Below are positions 1 to 8,852 of a stretch of DNA of 15,000 bases, one piece after another; positions within the stretch are counted from its first letter, which is position 1, and the number at the start of each line of letters is the position of its first letter. The position numbers were made by a program, and so were the translations under genes. Where the stretch lies: the NCBI GenBank assembly GCA_963170055.1, contig CAUJGJ010000231.1, forward strand, positions 215,001 through 230,000, given 5' to 3'. A model generated the notes under the pieces. That model did no database searches and was not told the DNA's origin. It saw only the letters and a list, made by a program, of their open reading frames with translations. This DNA comes from Halisarca cf. caerulea (Eukaryota > Porifera > Demospongiae > Chondrillida > Halisarcidae).

Positions 1-1128
1 ACAAGGAAAAGGGAGGGACGTGCTTAGGGCTAGCTGGGCACTGGCCTAGGGCTAGACATGCATAGGGCTACACAGGCATAGAGCTAGATAGAGTTTGGTT
101 GAACTGGGTGCAGTGTACAAATTCCAACATCCCACTGTTACAGTAGCCAAGTGGGATGTAGGAGTTTGAATGACCTATGTAGACGTGTGTACAGAATTGG
201 ACAATTTAAGCATGACATCTGAAATCATGCATGAAATGACCTACAATAAGGCATATGCAGATATAGTTGATCACCTCTGATTTATATATCCGATACTATA
301 CACAGCGCTGTATGATAAATCTAGAAATCTTGTGCATTCACAATATATATGCCTGTTGCAACCCACATCACTAAATCATGCACATGTGCATACGAACGTT
401 GTATTCCTGGTGACAAGTGCATGCATGGAGTCATGTGCGCATTGGAAACAGCTGCATGCAATAATGGATAAATCAGATCTCGTGCATGTGCACTGTATAT
501 ATGTTGCCTATATATCGATCCCGCGATATTGATCTCATTCCTTGATCATGCCAGCTGCAGGACATATTATGCAGATGACCGATCGATTGCGAGGACTGCA
601 TATGCAGAATTATATGCAGGGTATATATGCATGCCAGGCTATAGGTATAGCCTAGTGTGAAGCGGCAGTGCAAGGACTAGGACTTGCAATTGATCATGAA
701 TTTCTACATGATTATTAATGCACGTGTGTTTAATTGGATTGGTATAGTATTAATAAAAAATAACATAATATATTATATGTATTATAATGTATACATTCTC
801 AATCACAAATATACACACATTACCCATATAATTGCATATTAAGGTTAACTTTAAGTCTTGTGTTTAATATTACAGGAAAATAACCCAATCAGAGTATCAC
901 AAATAAATATAGTCATTATTACAATAATCATAACTTGATTTACGTACAATGTCATGTAATATTCATATATTATACAAGTAACTACAAGAAATATCGACCA
1001 TGCCTTCCCCCTCCTCCTCTATGCATACACATGTCCATAGCACACAAAAACACATGTAAACGAGAGAAAAATATGAAGAAATAAAAAAAATGGCAGACCA
1101 GAAAGGAAAAACAAAAGTCTATAATCAA
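1..1128. other. AT-rich geneless stretch
   Basis: No convincing gene is visible on either strand. The first 90 bases hold a degenerate short repeat around TAGGGCTA (near 26, 47, 64 and, weaker, 79). From 200 to 680 the sequence is rich in TGCATG/ATGCAT and TATATGCA words. From 720 to 1000 it is strongly AT-rich with poly-A and TATA-like runs. All open frames are short and lack splice context. Confidence 0.6.
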
Positions 1129-1241
1129 TTATAATGATAGGATTGTAATTATGTAGCTGCGAACACCGGCTCCTGGTATACTAAAGCTCAAGATTGTTTT
1201 AAAGTATTGCCATTTTATCGACTTTAAGTCCTGGAAGAAAC
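1129..1241 (-). CDS. Candidate 3'-terminal exon of an unrecognised gene
   Basis: On the minus strand a strong acceptor, a pyrimidine run ending CACCCTACAG, sits at 1242-1259. It is followed by 113 bases open to a TAA at 1129-1131 if the exon starts with two bases of a split codon. That gives 37 residues after the split codon (starting FFQDLKSIKW, ending IITILSL). A second phase also gives a clean but short end (FLPGLKVDKMAIL, then stop), so the true frame cannot be decided. The upstream exon would lie beyond the CA block at 1361-1641. No family is recognised and no AATAAA was seen just downstream. This is an inference from splice context. Confidence 0.25.
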
Positions 1242-1360
1242 CTGTAGGGTGAAGAACAACCACACAAATAAAATAGAGTACAAAGCATAATACACACACA
1301 ATGTCATGTATACTTAACTTTAATACATACGCACTCATGCCACCTGCACACATATGTGTG

Positions 1361-1371
1361 CACACACACAC

Positions 1372-1428
<57 letters not shown>

Positions 1429-1442
1429 CACACACATACGTA

Positions 1443-1514
<72 letters not shown>

Positions 1515-1580
1515 CACACACACATACGTACAAACACACACACACACACAAACACACATACATACGTATACACATACACG

Positions 1581-1639
<59 letters not shown>

Positions 1640-1641
1640 AC
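1361..1641. repeat. Interrupted (CA)n microsatellite with an internal duplication
   Basis: About 280 bases of (CA)n on the plus strand. The interruption ACTCTCACACAC-ATACGTACAAAC occurs twice, around 1423-1447 and 1510-1535, so a block of roughly 87 bases has been duplicated inside the array. A third, diverged ATACATACGTATAC interruption lies near 1558-1571. Open frames across it are repeat translations (Thr-His or Cys-Val), not genes. Confidence 0.95.
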
Positions 1642-2204
1642 TAGCAGACTAGAGGAAATGCAAGGTATCGTACTGTAGTTGTGAGCTTGGTCCATGAACT
1701 ACGTACGTACGTACCTTGTCAGATTACAGTAGGTATGTACATACATGCATACTAACATACGTATGATGGACTATCACGGAATGCGCTGACTATTCAATTC
1801 AAGCCACCAAAGGCTGGTGTCTTGTCTGTGCAGCTTTGGCTAATGCCTTAGTAATCGCAGGTGCATGGTATTCACTAAAGGTATACAAGCCAAGACAGTA
1901 TCATTGGTGTCACAAGTTCCAGCATCCATTGGCTTTCTATTGTTACTTTGTGTGAGAAACATTCTAAACCACCATATGGATGAATTGCTGGTATTGGACA
2001 GAACTCTCGGGAGATCAATGCTAATTTGTGAATCCACAATAAATTACATTTCTATACATACGTACATACCACGGGGTGTTTATAACCGCCCGTGGTTCAC
2101 TTGGATTGTGGGTGTTGCTTGTTTTCGAAGTCATCATTTAGCGTCTTCCAGATGATTTTTGAAATTTCAAGAACTAAAAGAATGGGAGGAGATGACGACT
2201 TTGG
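1642..2204. other. Intergenic stretch with no firm feature
   Basis: This includes a palindromic TACGTACGTACGTAC run at 1700-1714. Open frames of 65-96 codons lie on both strands (1840-2037 minus, 1865-2155 plus). They overlap each other, lack flanking splice sites that I could match and resemble no family I know. The base composition is less repetitive than its surroundings, so a diverged exon or old transposon is possible. Confidence 0.4.
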
Positions 2205-2236
2205 TGACGTTGCGCCTACGCATATGTGAAACGTCA
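2205..2236 (+). promoter_or_regulatory. Paired CRE-like sites before the 2242 start codon
   Basis: TGACGT at 2205-2210 and its exact reverse complement ACGTCA at 2231-2236 flank a GC-richer patch that ends six bases before the ATG at 2242. TGACGT is the core of the CREB/ATF site. The pair and its position just upstream of a well-framed ATG suggest a proximal promoter or 5' UTR. This is motif matching only. Confidence 0.35.
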
Positions 2237-2241
2237 GGAAA

Positions 2242-2836
2242 ATGGCTGTTTTTGTGAGCTCAAAGAAACAGCAGCTTTGCCGCGGGTCAAAATTTCATCT
2301 GATCATTGTGCTTTCTGCTTTAATCAGTCTGGTATATGCTGCAATTTTCAAAAACACTTGGGGAAAGTGTTCTGATCAGGTATTTCTTTACTGCATGCAC
2401 ATCTATCAGCAATTTATGCTGCTCCGAGGGCCGAAAAACAGGTTTTTCACCTATAACTTTCGTTGCGTAGCTTATAACCTATTCACCAAGTGATTTTCAT
2501 ATAGTTCACTACTTTGTTCTTGTTTTGGTGTAGTTTCATAAAAATCCTTGATGATTTTGACTCGTGGCAACTGTAAAGTTTGTGTAAAACAGGTATTTTT
2601 CAGCGCTGTTTTTCTTGATATGAGAAAGAGTTACTGTTATTATTGTAGCTTCATAGTAGCTAACATATGTACGTATGTGTTACTCTAATCTGATATGCAA
2701 ATTTAACTCCCATCAATTCGTGTTTAGAAGAAAATGTGTGTGCAACTTCTCAGCAATGGCCATTTTGTTTTTTCTCATGGCGGCTACAAATACCCTGTGA
2801 CACTAGCAACTGCTACAAGATATTATGCTATTACAT
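2242..2836 (+). CDS. Putative membrane protein, first two exons (3' end unresolved)
   Basis: Exon 1 is 2242-2379. The ATG has A at -3 and G at +4, and 46 codons end at CAG with donor GTATTT. Exon 2 is 2728-2836, with acceptor TCGTGTTTAG and donor GTACGT. Exon 1 ends on a codon boundary and exon 2 is open from its first base, so the join stays in frame for 82 codons plus one base. Residues 18-36 (FHLIIVLSALISLVYAAIF) form one clear hydrophobic segment after a short basic N-terminus (KK at 8-9, R14, K17), as in a signal anchor. Exon 2 reads LLSNGHFVFSHGGYKYPVTL, loosely like the start of small-molecule transporter families, but too weak to name. No third exon is secure. A phase-compatible open frame reaches a stop at 3531, but it lies inside a transposon-like element. 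The 348-base intron is not repetitive. Confidence 0.5.
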
Positions 2837-2959
2837 GTACGTACATACGTACGTATGTTCGTACATGTATACGTGCACACACTCACAAGCATCTGCATAC
2901 GTATGCATGTAACCACATAGGTCAGAATAGGATTGGTGACAACCTCTTATAACAATATG

Positions 2960-3546
2960 TACAATGAAAACTCTTTATAGCAGACAATTTGGGATCTGAA
3001 CAACAGTTTGTTGTTTGGAAGTTGCCACTATTCAAGGCTAATGGTCCCACATAACAATCGATCCTGCCCATAAAACAATTTGCTAAGAGAAGTTTCCACT
3101 ATTCAGGGCATTTGTCATGTCGTAGGAGGTTCGGCTGCGTACAGAACGTTGCCTGGTATATGCATGACACCTGCAGATAAACTAAACTCTTAGCACATAC
3201 ACGGCAGCCAGAAAGCTGTTGTATACTCCTATGTATGTATCAAAAAACCTATAAAAAGGCCAAATAAGCTCTTCTTGGAGGTCCAAAAGAAATTGGAACT
3301 GACTGTTCAGTGAAAAATACATTTTGCCCTACTGTACAGGTGGCCATTCCTTCTGCCTCATCTCACATACAGGGGAGCCTGCTTACGGGAAACTCCTTTA
3401 AATGTGGAATTCCTCTTAAGACAAAACATGTTTCAAGTCCAAAGGTAGAAATCAGTAAGAATTTAAGTTTTGTTAAGATGAAATTCTCTTTGGATGAACA
3501 CTTAGGAGTGGTCCCTTGCGTTCCGTCTTAAGAGAGTTCCACTGTA
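2960..3546. mobile_element. TA-flanked inverted-repeat element (Tc1/mariner-like MITE)
   Basis: The left end TACAATGAAAACTCTTTATA at 2960-2979 matches the reverse complement of the right end at 3522-3546 (TACAGTGGAACTCTCTTAAG) with few mismatches and one gap. Both begin with TA, so TA may be the target duplication with the element proper at 2962-3544. Inside, a ~21-base direct repeat (GAAGTTGCCACTATTCAAGG, 3018 and 3089) appears twice. The open frame 3310-3531 lies within it and probably is not a gene. No transposase is visible. Confidence 0.5.
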
Positions 3547-3660
3547 AACCGTGGATGATGACCACACAGATACGTAGGTTGGCTTCTACACACTGAGGTG
3601 CAATACTCCACACAGCTTACCCCACACAATTGCCCATCTTTCATATTCTTTAAGAGGGTC

Positions 3661-4474
3661 CTAATCCGATTGGTCAGACAAGAGAGTATTGTCTCGTGTT
3701 ATGATCCTCTTCTTCTCCTTGCGATCTGTTCCTTTCACAAACGCATGGCTTTCATCTTCCACCGAGTCACCTGGGCTGCCAACCTCCTCTTGTCCATTCT
3801 GATCACCATTTATGTCACCATCCTCACCAAAGCTATCATCTTCATCTTCATCATCTTCATCATCATCATCATCATCACTTTCACCTCGTCCGTTCTCTTC
3901 CTGATATCGTTTAGTGGCCTGGCGATAAAACTTATCTTTCTTCACTTTACTCTTTAGGGCCCTACTTTGTCCTGGAGTGGAGGGAGAACTGTTTGCTTTT
4001 GAGAGAGCTTGAAGTCTCTTCGATATAGCTTCTCTCCACTGAAGGGCATCTCCCAGTGTTTCTGCGTATGTGTAAAAAGTTCTCAATTTTGTTTCAATAA
4101 CAATAGTCGTTGGCATAGCAGTGTTGCGGGGCCAGCTGCAGTCGCTCAGTACACCTTCCCTCATCTTACACTTCTCGTCTGTGAGGGGTATAACACCTAG
4201 GTGGTTTTTCCCAACATCTTTGTAGTAGTAGATAATGTTGTCTTTTCTGAGAATCATTGTTCTGCGTTTCCACGTCTTGTATCTCTGTCCTACCTTGTGT
4301 AAAACACCTTCAAACAACACCTGCAATGGATAATGTGTACATTAGATTATTAGCTGGTGTAGATGTGCTTGTGTGTGTGTGTGCGCGCGCGCCCGCATGT
4401 GTGTGTGTTGTGTGTGTGTGTGTGTGTGCATGTGTGTGTGTGTGTGTGTGTGCGCGCACCCGTGTGTGTGTGTG

Positions 4475-4552
<78 letters not shown>

Positions 4553-4626
4553 GTGTGTGCATGTGAATACGTACGTAGGTGAGTGTGTGTGTGTGTGTAT
4601 GTGAGTATGCAGATGTTGGTTAATCA

Positions 4627-4702
<76 letters not shown>

Positions 4703-4724
4703 ACATACATACACACAAACACAC

Positions 4725-4764
<40 letters not shown>

Positions 4765-4771
4765 CACAAGT

Positions 4772-4808
<37 letters not shown>

Positions 4809-4851
4809 CACGCAAAACACACACACACACACACATACATAAAACACATGC

Positions 4852-4916
<65 letters not shown>

Positions 4917-4943
4917 ACACACACACACAAAACACATGTAAAA

Positions 4944-4980
<37 letters not shown>

Positions 4981-5087
4981 CTTTGTGTGCTTGCATGAGT
5001 GCAACTATCAACCAATTATATTTATTGTCTCACCGCATTGTCCTCCTCATCTTGGGAGAAAGCCTTAGCAATAGCAGCTTTGGACAT
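3661..5087 (-). CDS. PH-domain protein with acidic C-terminal tract, two exons
   Basis: Exon 1 is 5034-5087 (18 codons, MSKAAIAKAFSQDEEDNA, ATG at 5087 with A at -3) and ends at donor GTGAGA. Exon 2 is 3661-4320, after acceptor CCATTGCAG, and ends in TAG. The join is on a codon boundary and gives 237 residues. Residues 19-122 are a PH domain. The N-terminal strand is FEGVLHK (21-27), basic residues K33, K36, R37 and R38 lie in the first hairpin, and GVIPL (60-64) resembles pleckstrin. The near-invariant Trp of the C-terminal helix is W113. PH domains bind phosphoinositides or proteins at membranes; the lipid cannot be told here. A basic stretch (141-157) precedes an Asp/Glu tract (167-187) encoded by a GAT-rich trinucleotide run (about 3836-3890), then a polar tail. 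A longer frame seems to begin at 4326, but its first codon is TTG inside the intron, so it is not the start. The exact orthologue is unknown. Confidence 0.88.
4369..4604. repeat. (TG)n microsatellite, left arm
   Basis: Interrupted (TG)n on the plus strand. Two related interruptions contain alternating GCGCGC (4383-4396 and 4452-4460), giving purine-pyrimidine alternation of the kind that favours Z-DNA. A long nearly pure TG run covers about 4478-4546, and a short TG tail ends at 4604 after GTACGTAGG. Confidence 0.95.
4630..4979. repeat. (CA)n microsatellite with periodic AAAACAC interruptions, right arm
   Basis: About 350 bases of (CA)n on the plus strand. A variant word (AAAACAC, two to four bases, AAAACAC or AAAAGAC) recurs at about 4760-4778, 4804-4820, 4840-4858 and 4928-4945. 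The recurrence suggests that blocks of the array, and not single CA steps, were copied. It is complementary to the TG block at 4369-4604. Confidence 0.95.
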
Positions 5088-5536
5088 TTTGTTCAGCAAC
5101 TAGTTCAACAAAATCTACCAGAAAAAGACACAAGCGGTGATACACATTTAGCATCTGTTAGGTACTGTCTACGTGTGTAAATAGAGCAAGTTCTTCATCA
5201 CTGAAGGTTCTCTGATAGAGGGGTTTACTATACGTAGGTATGTACATACAAACTTCCCTACATTTCTTGTACTTTTTGCACACACTAATAAGTACCTACA
5301 GGCGTACCGTATGTGTCCAAATTAAACCTTATGCACATTAACCCTATACCACCCCTGCCTATGTAAACTGGCAACTTTTTTGTACTACTGCAGTACTACA
5401 TAGATCATTGCGTCTTGGTGTGTGGGCGGATTGTGGGTGGATCAAAGGAGAAAGTGAGCTGATATACAGCGCAGCTTGCCTACGTAGTTCATACACACAT
5501 ATGTACATATGTACGTACTTCGAACATTGGTACTTA
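5088..5536. other. Upstream region of the PH gene, no gene seen
   Basis: This 450-base stretch lies 5' of the PH gene and should hold its promoter. I see no clear TATA box or known factor site at a convincing position. ACATATGTACATATGTACGTAC at about 5496-5518 is a run of palindromic tetranucleotides. Short open frames on both strands (5359-5544 minus, 5408-5722 plus) run into the adjacent MITE and are not credible genes. Confidence 0.4.
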
Positions 5537-5776
5537 GGTCCCATTTACACGTCTCCATTATCTTGTAAATGCATACTTTTGAAGACGTTTGTACAGATTA
5601 TTTACATGACAACACTGAAAACGTATAGCGAATGTGAATACTTCGTAAACGGATACCTAAGTGGATACTCTATAAACGCATACATCGATCGTTTCGATCA
5701 TTTTCGTGTAATCAATTTGTAAACACATTCAAAAGTATACGTTTATAAAGGTATTCGGATACATGTAAATGGGGCC
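5537..5776. mobile_element. PIF/Harbinger-like MITE with TTA target duplication
   Basis: A 240-bp foldback element. The left end GGTCCCATTTACACGTCTCC and the reverse complement of the right end GGCCCCATTTACATGTATCC match at 17 of 20 bases. Weaker inverted similarity continues for about 75 bases, including CATACTTTTGAA against TATACTTTTGAA. TTA stands immediately on both sides (5534-5536 and 5777-5779). A three-base TWA duplication and a GG-starting inverted repeat are hallmarks of PIF/Harbinger elements. The flanks rejoin to TACTTATTATCAGAGG, the uninterrupted form seen at 14292-14307. There is no coding capacity. Confidence 0.8.
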
Positions 5777-6004
5777 TTATTATCAGAGGTACGTACATAC
5801 TATCAGGGTTGGTTTATGTACATACGTACGTACATTAGGTATGCACAGGGACAGAATGAGAAGTACTTACTATCCAGGAGGATGTACTAAACCAGGTACT
5901 TACTATCAGGGTTGGTTTATGTACATGAGGTATACACAGGGACAGAATGAGAAGTACGTATGTACCATCCAGGATTATGTACTAAACCTGGTACTTACTA
6001 ACCA
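5777..6004. repeat. ~95-bp tandem repeat, locus 1
   Basis: Two full copies, about 5798-5896 and 5897-5991, and a truncated third (5992-6004). Each unit runs TACTTACTATCAGGGTTGG, then TTTATGTAC, a variable AT/GTAC spacer, CACAGGGACAGAATGAGAAG, then TACTTACTATCCAGGA and ATGTACTAAACCAGG. Two half-units start with the same TACTTACTATC(C)AGG word. GGTTTATGTAC and GTACTAAACC within a unit are imperfect inverted repeats. Copy 1 has an extra ACGTACGTAC run. The same family recurs at 13904-14450. Confidence 0.88.
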
Positions 6005-6011
6005 CGCTTGA

Positions 6012-6655
6012 CCGTGTTACCGTGTTCACATGGCCACTACAAAATGGGTTGAACCTGGGTCAAACCCACATTTTAGTGAGTTAGCACTTTCACATGACAA
6101 CTGAAAAGTGGGTTGAACCCGGGTCGAATCTGGGTTGGGCGTCCAGGTTGAACCCTACTATTTACTAGAGTTCGGCCTACTTTGGGCAACATATAAAAGA
6201 ATAAAAGAAGTGAGTTAAAAATGGCAGAATGCAACAGAACTTGGACCGACGATGAAATCAAATGGTTACCGGAGATTTGGGGAGAGGAAATGATCCAGAA
6301 ATAGCTTAAAGCACAACAAGCAATGCAGTCATGTTTAGAGAGATTGCATCAGCCAGTGAACAACTAGCAAGTAAAAAGAACAGAACAAAGAATGCTGGAA
6401 CGAACTGAATATGGTGGAAATGGAGCATACTACTTCTAAAAATAGCATCATTGAATCTTTGGGCTCTCCTACGAGCTTCATATCTCAAATTAAACCAAAT
6501 AATGAAAAAAAAGGGTACTCAGATGTTGGCCATTTTCACTTCTATAGACTACTGACTTCGCATGTGAATGGAAAGTGGGTAGAAACTGGGAGCAAACCCA
6601 GGTTAAAATAACTCAGGTTTGACTCGCTTCATGCACATTTGAAAACGGTACACGC
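6012..6655. mobile_element. Decayed DNA transposon with subterminal GGGTTGAACC repeats
   Basis: The left edge (CGTGTTACCGTGTTCACATG) and the reverse complement of the right edge (CGTGTACCGTTTTCAAATGT) are similar. Subterminal motifs of the GGGTTGAACCTGGGTC type occur at about 6046, 6110 and 6146, with inverted relatives (AAACCCAGGTT, CTCAGGTTTGACTCG) near 6595-6625. The interior holds a broken Myb/SANT-like gene (6221-6450). Exact ends and target duplication were not resolved. Superfamily is uncertain; a PIF/Harbinger relative is possible because those elements often carry a Myb-like second gene. Confidence 0.6.
6221..6450 (+). pseudogene. Broken Myb/SANT-like (trihelix type) DNA-binding gene
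   Basis: The ATG at 6221 opens a 27-codon frame, MAECNRTWTDDEIKWLPEIW and onward, which resembles the first helix of Myb/SANT-like DNA-binding domains (WT-x-E-x3-L-x2-IWG). A TAG at 6302 stops it. Similarity resumes in shifted frames: NAVMFREIAS (about 6324-6353), KRTEQ (about 6373-6387) and QCWNELNMVEME (about 6390-6424), matching the expected order of the rest of the domain. At least one stop and two or three frameshifts are therefore present. It lies between the inverted ends of the 6012-6655 element and probably was that element's DNA-binding protein. The call rests on recalled family patterns, not a search. Confidence 0.65.
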
Positions 6656-6722
6656 AATGTTGCACGGGTCACTGATATCAGCACAATTCGCAATCAATGT
6701 CAATTGGTAGTGTAAGTGGCTG

Positions 6723-6769
<47 letters not shown>

Positions 6770-7216
6770 CTTGTAAAATGCAAACAGTCAACAGTGAGCA
6801 GTTGCTAGGATGAAAATTACAAATGATTGCATGGTTATATCCTGTCTAGGTGTGCTGCAGGAGCAATGGTCAACTACCTTGTGATTTGGAAGCCATGCAT
6901 GAAAATATCAAGACCGTGATAATTTAGCTCATGTACAATGACCAAAATGGCCGTCAAAAGAACAGGAGTTGCTGAGAAGCACTGCAGTTTCAATCAATGA
7001 AAGGCCTAATGAAGATAGGATTAAAGAGAGGGCCTCAAAATACAAACTGCGAAAATTGTACAAATTGCTGATCTGCGAAAGTTTCACCCAACAAAGATTT
7101 GAGCACATACGGTACATAGTGCATTTACGTACATACGTAGTATGAACATGTACACACGTATAGTTGAACATTTAGGGGAGGGGGGAGGTCAAAAATTTGT
7201 GGATGAAGTGGTTGGA
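6656..7216. other. Geneless stretch with a short (CA)n run
   Basis: A 47-base (CA)n tract lies at 6723-6769. The rest is unremarkable, with short AT-rich and ACGT-rich words and one purine run (AGGGGAGGGGGGAGG, about 7172-7187). A minus-strand open frame (6929-7171) shows no domain and no matching splice sites. Confidence 0.45.
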
Positions 7217-7329
7217 TGCCATCTACCTATGAACATTTCTTCCCGCAAAATATAGACTGGGCTCATGGGCAATGAAACAATATGGCCGCATGTGCACACA
7301 AAATGCTAAAATCCAAGAGCTGCAAAGGT
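7177..7329 (+). pseudogene. Possible relic of a helicase-associated-type domain
   Basis: In one plus frame the sequence reads KNLWMKWLDAIYL, then a TGA at 7229, then TFLPAKYRLGSWAMKQYGRM and on to an ELQR that abuts a good donor (AAAG|GTAACG at about 7328). The pattern W-x2-W-L, then PAKY-LG-W-x2-Q, resembles helicase-associated (HA) repeats. The stop and the missing residues between the two halves suggest a decayed copy or a chance match. A minus-strand open frame over the same bases is an alternative. Weak call. Confidence 0.2.
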
Positions 7330-7423
7330 AACGCCAAAGAAATCAGAGCTAATGCAGCATTATAACTACAACACATGAAATACACTGTAGAGTACATAAT
7401 GATCAGCAGAACAATGTCATGCT

Positions 7424-7881
<458 letters not shown>

Positions 7882-7899
7882 TTCACATGTGTGTACATA

Positions 7900-8264
7900 C
7901 CGTATAGCAGGAAACTTTGGTGAGCATTATACATATTTGATGAAACCATTTCCATGCAGATGGTATTGGCAAGAATTAAATTTGGCAAATGAAACATACG
8001 TACGTACGTACGTAAATGCTATAAACTATTGCTATTTTCAATGATTTGTGAGGGGTTTTGTTCCACAATCATAACGAGACCATAGTTTTGCTGCCATTTT
8101 ATACGTAATTAAAAACATGATGACTGAGAGAATTATCCCGGAAACCCAATGGAAAACATGGATTCTGTAATGATGATAATTTTGCCGGGTTACAAATTGT
8201 GTGTTTGTGCAAAAATAGCCAAAGCACCAAATTAAAAACCTCGCCAAAGTTTCCTGACATACGG
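7900..8264. mobile_element. TA-flanked MITE (mariner-like) with CCGTAT termini
   Basis: The left end CCGTATAGCAGGAAACTTTG at 7900-7919 and the reverse complement of the right end CCGTATGTCAGGAAACTTTG match at 18 of 20 bases and continue as GTGAG/GCGAG. TA lies on both sides (7898-7899, 8265-8266), consistent with a TA target duplication. The element is 365 bp with no transposase. An 18-base TACGTACGTACGTACGTA run lies inside at 7997-8014. Minus-strand open frame 8038-8343 crosses its right end and is therefore unlikely to be a gene. Confidence 0.75.
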
Positions 8265-8378
8265 TACAAACGTATGTGCTAGCGCACTTTGGGATTTCCA
8301 TACATACGTACGAAGGTGTAAGAATGACCAGTATAGACAACACATGCGTTCAGTCACAAAGTATCAGGATTCCACACA

Positions 8379-8627
8379 TCAATGACATGTAATTACACTG
8401 ATAAATTCATCAAGAATGCACACAAGCATGCCAGCAAAGAGTGATTCATTGGTAATAAATTTGACAAAATGGTCAATTGTGTATGTACTTGCATTGGGAG
8501 GAGAATTAACTATTGGGCAGCCTTCTTTGGGATTACAGCCACAATGTATCACTTTGGGGCTTGTCAAAGTGAATACGTAGTACATCTTGCACATTGGCAA
8601 GCGTGGCTTGAAGTATGGGCTACACAC
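8379..8627 (-). CDS. Unassigned open frame, possible exon of an unknown gene
   Basis: An 82-codon minus-strand frame. Its C-terminal half (PIVNSPPNASTYTIDHFVKF, then a hydrophobic stretch ending ISVITCH) has a mixed composition like real protein and no microsatellite bias. The N-terminal half is cysteine-rich and basic. No family is recognised, no confident acceptor marks its 5' edge, and no AATAAA was found beyond the stop. The opposite strand is also partly open. It may be an exon, an old transposon gene or chance. Confidence 0.22.
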   Translation of the reverse strand: MCSPYFKPRLPMCKMYYVFTLTSPKVIHCGCNPKEGCPIVNSPPNASTYTIDHFVKFITNESLFAGMLVCILDEFISVITCH

Positions 8628-8711
8628 ATGTACACCAGATCAAAATGCACACCCATGCATGCATGCAAACACGTACATACACACATACGTACGTATGATA
8701 TGCACGCATAA

Positions 8712-8712
8712 A

Positions 8713-8744
<32 letters not shown>

Positions 8745-8752
8745 TACACACA

Positions 8753-8803
<51 letters not shown>

Positions 8804-8807
8804 AAGC

Positions 8808-8842
<35 letters not shown>

Positions 8843-8852
8843 CACACACACA
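8712..8852. repeat. (CA)n microsatellite
   Basis: About 140 bases of (CA)n on the plus strand, interrupted by ACATAC at three points and by AAGC and AAAC words. It is preceded at 8640-8700 by a CATGCATGCATGC run and a palindromic CATACGTACGTATG at 8685-8698. Confidence 0.95.

Larger units (their letters stand above)
4321..5033 (-). other. Intron of the PH gene, almost entirely microsatellite
   Basis: A 713-base GT-AG intron. About 580 of its bases are (TG)n and (CA)n in opposite orientation, separated by ~25 unique bases. The only sizeable unique parts are ~45 bases next to each exon. Because the two halves are complementary, the pre-mRNA could fold on itself. Confidence 0.85.

Noticed and set aside
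1301..1678. Long open frames of Thr-His or Cys-Val repeats across this and the other CA/TG tracts
   Set aside because: They are translations of a dinucleotide repeat, open in several frames on both strands, with no unique protein sequence.
3598..3957. Plus-strand 119-codon frame with hydrophobic Ile/Phe stretches
   Set aside because: It is antisense to the PH gene; the Ile/Phe run is the complement of the GAT-rich acidic tract.
4321..4326. Extending the PH exon to 4326 as its start
   Set aside because: The codon there is TTG within a splice acceptor (TTGCAG), and a phase-matched ATG exon exists at 5034-5087.
4621..4979. CRISPR-like regular spacing of AAAACAC words
   Set aside because: Spacers are just (CA)n of uneven length; this is a microsatellite with block duplications.
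6110..6135. GGGTCGAATC as a possible tRNA T-arm (B box)
   Set aside because: No A box or cloverleaf arms at the right spacing; the word belongs to the GGGTTGAACC subterminal repeats of the transposon relic.
8038..8343. 101-codon minus-strand frame with several hydrophobic segments
   Set aside because: It crosses the right end of the TA-flanked MITE (7900-8264).
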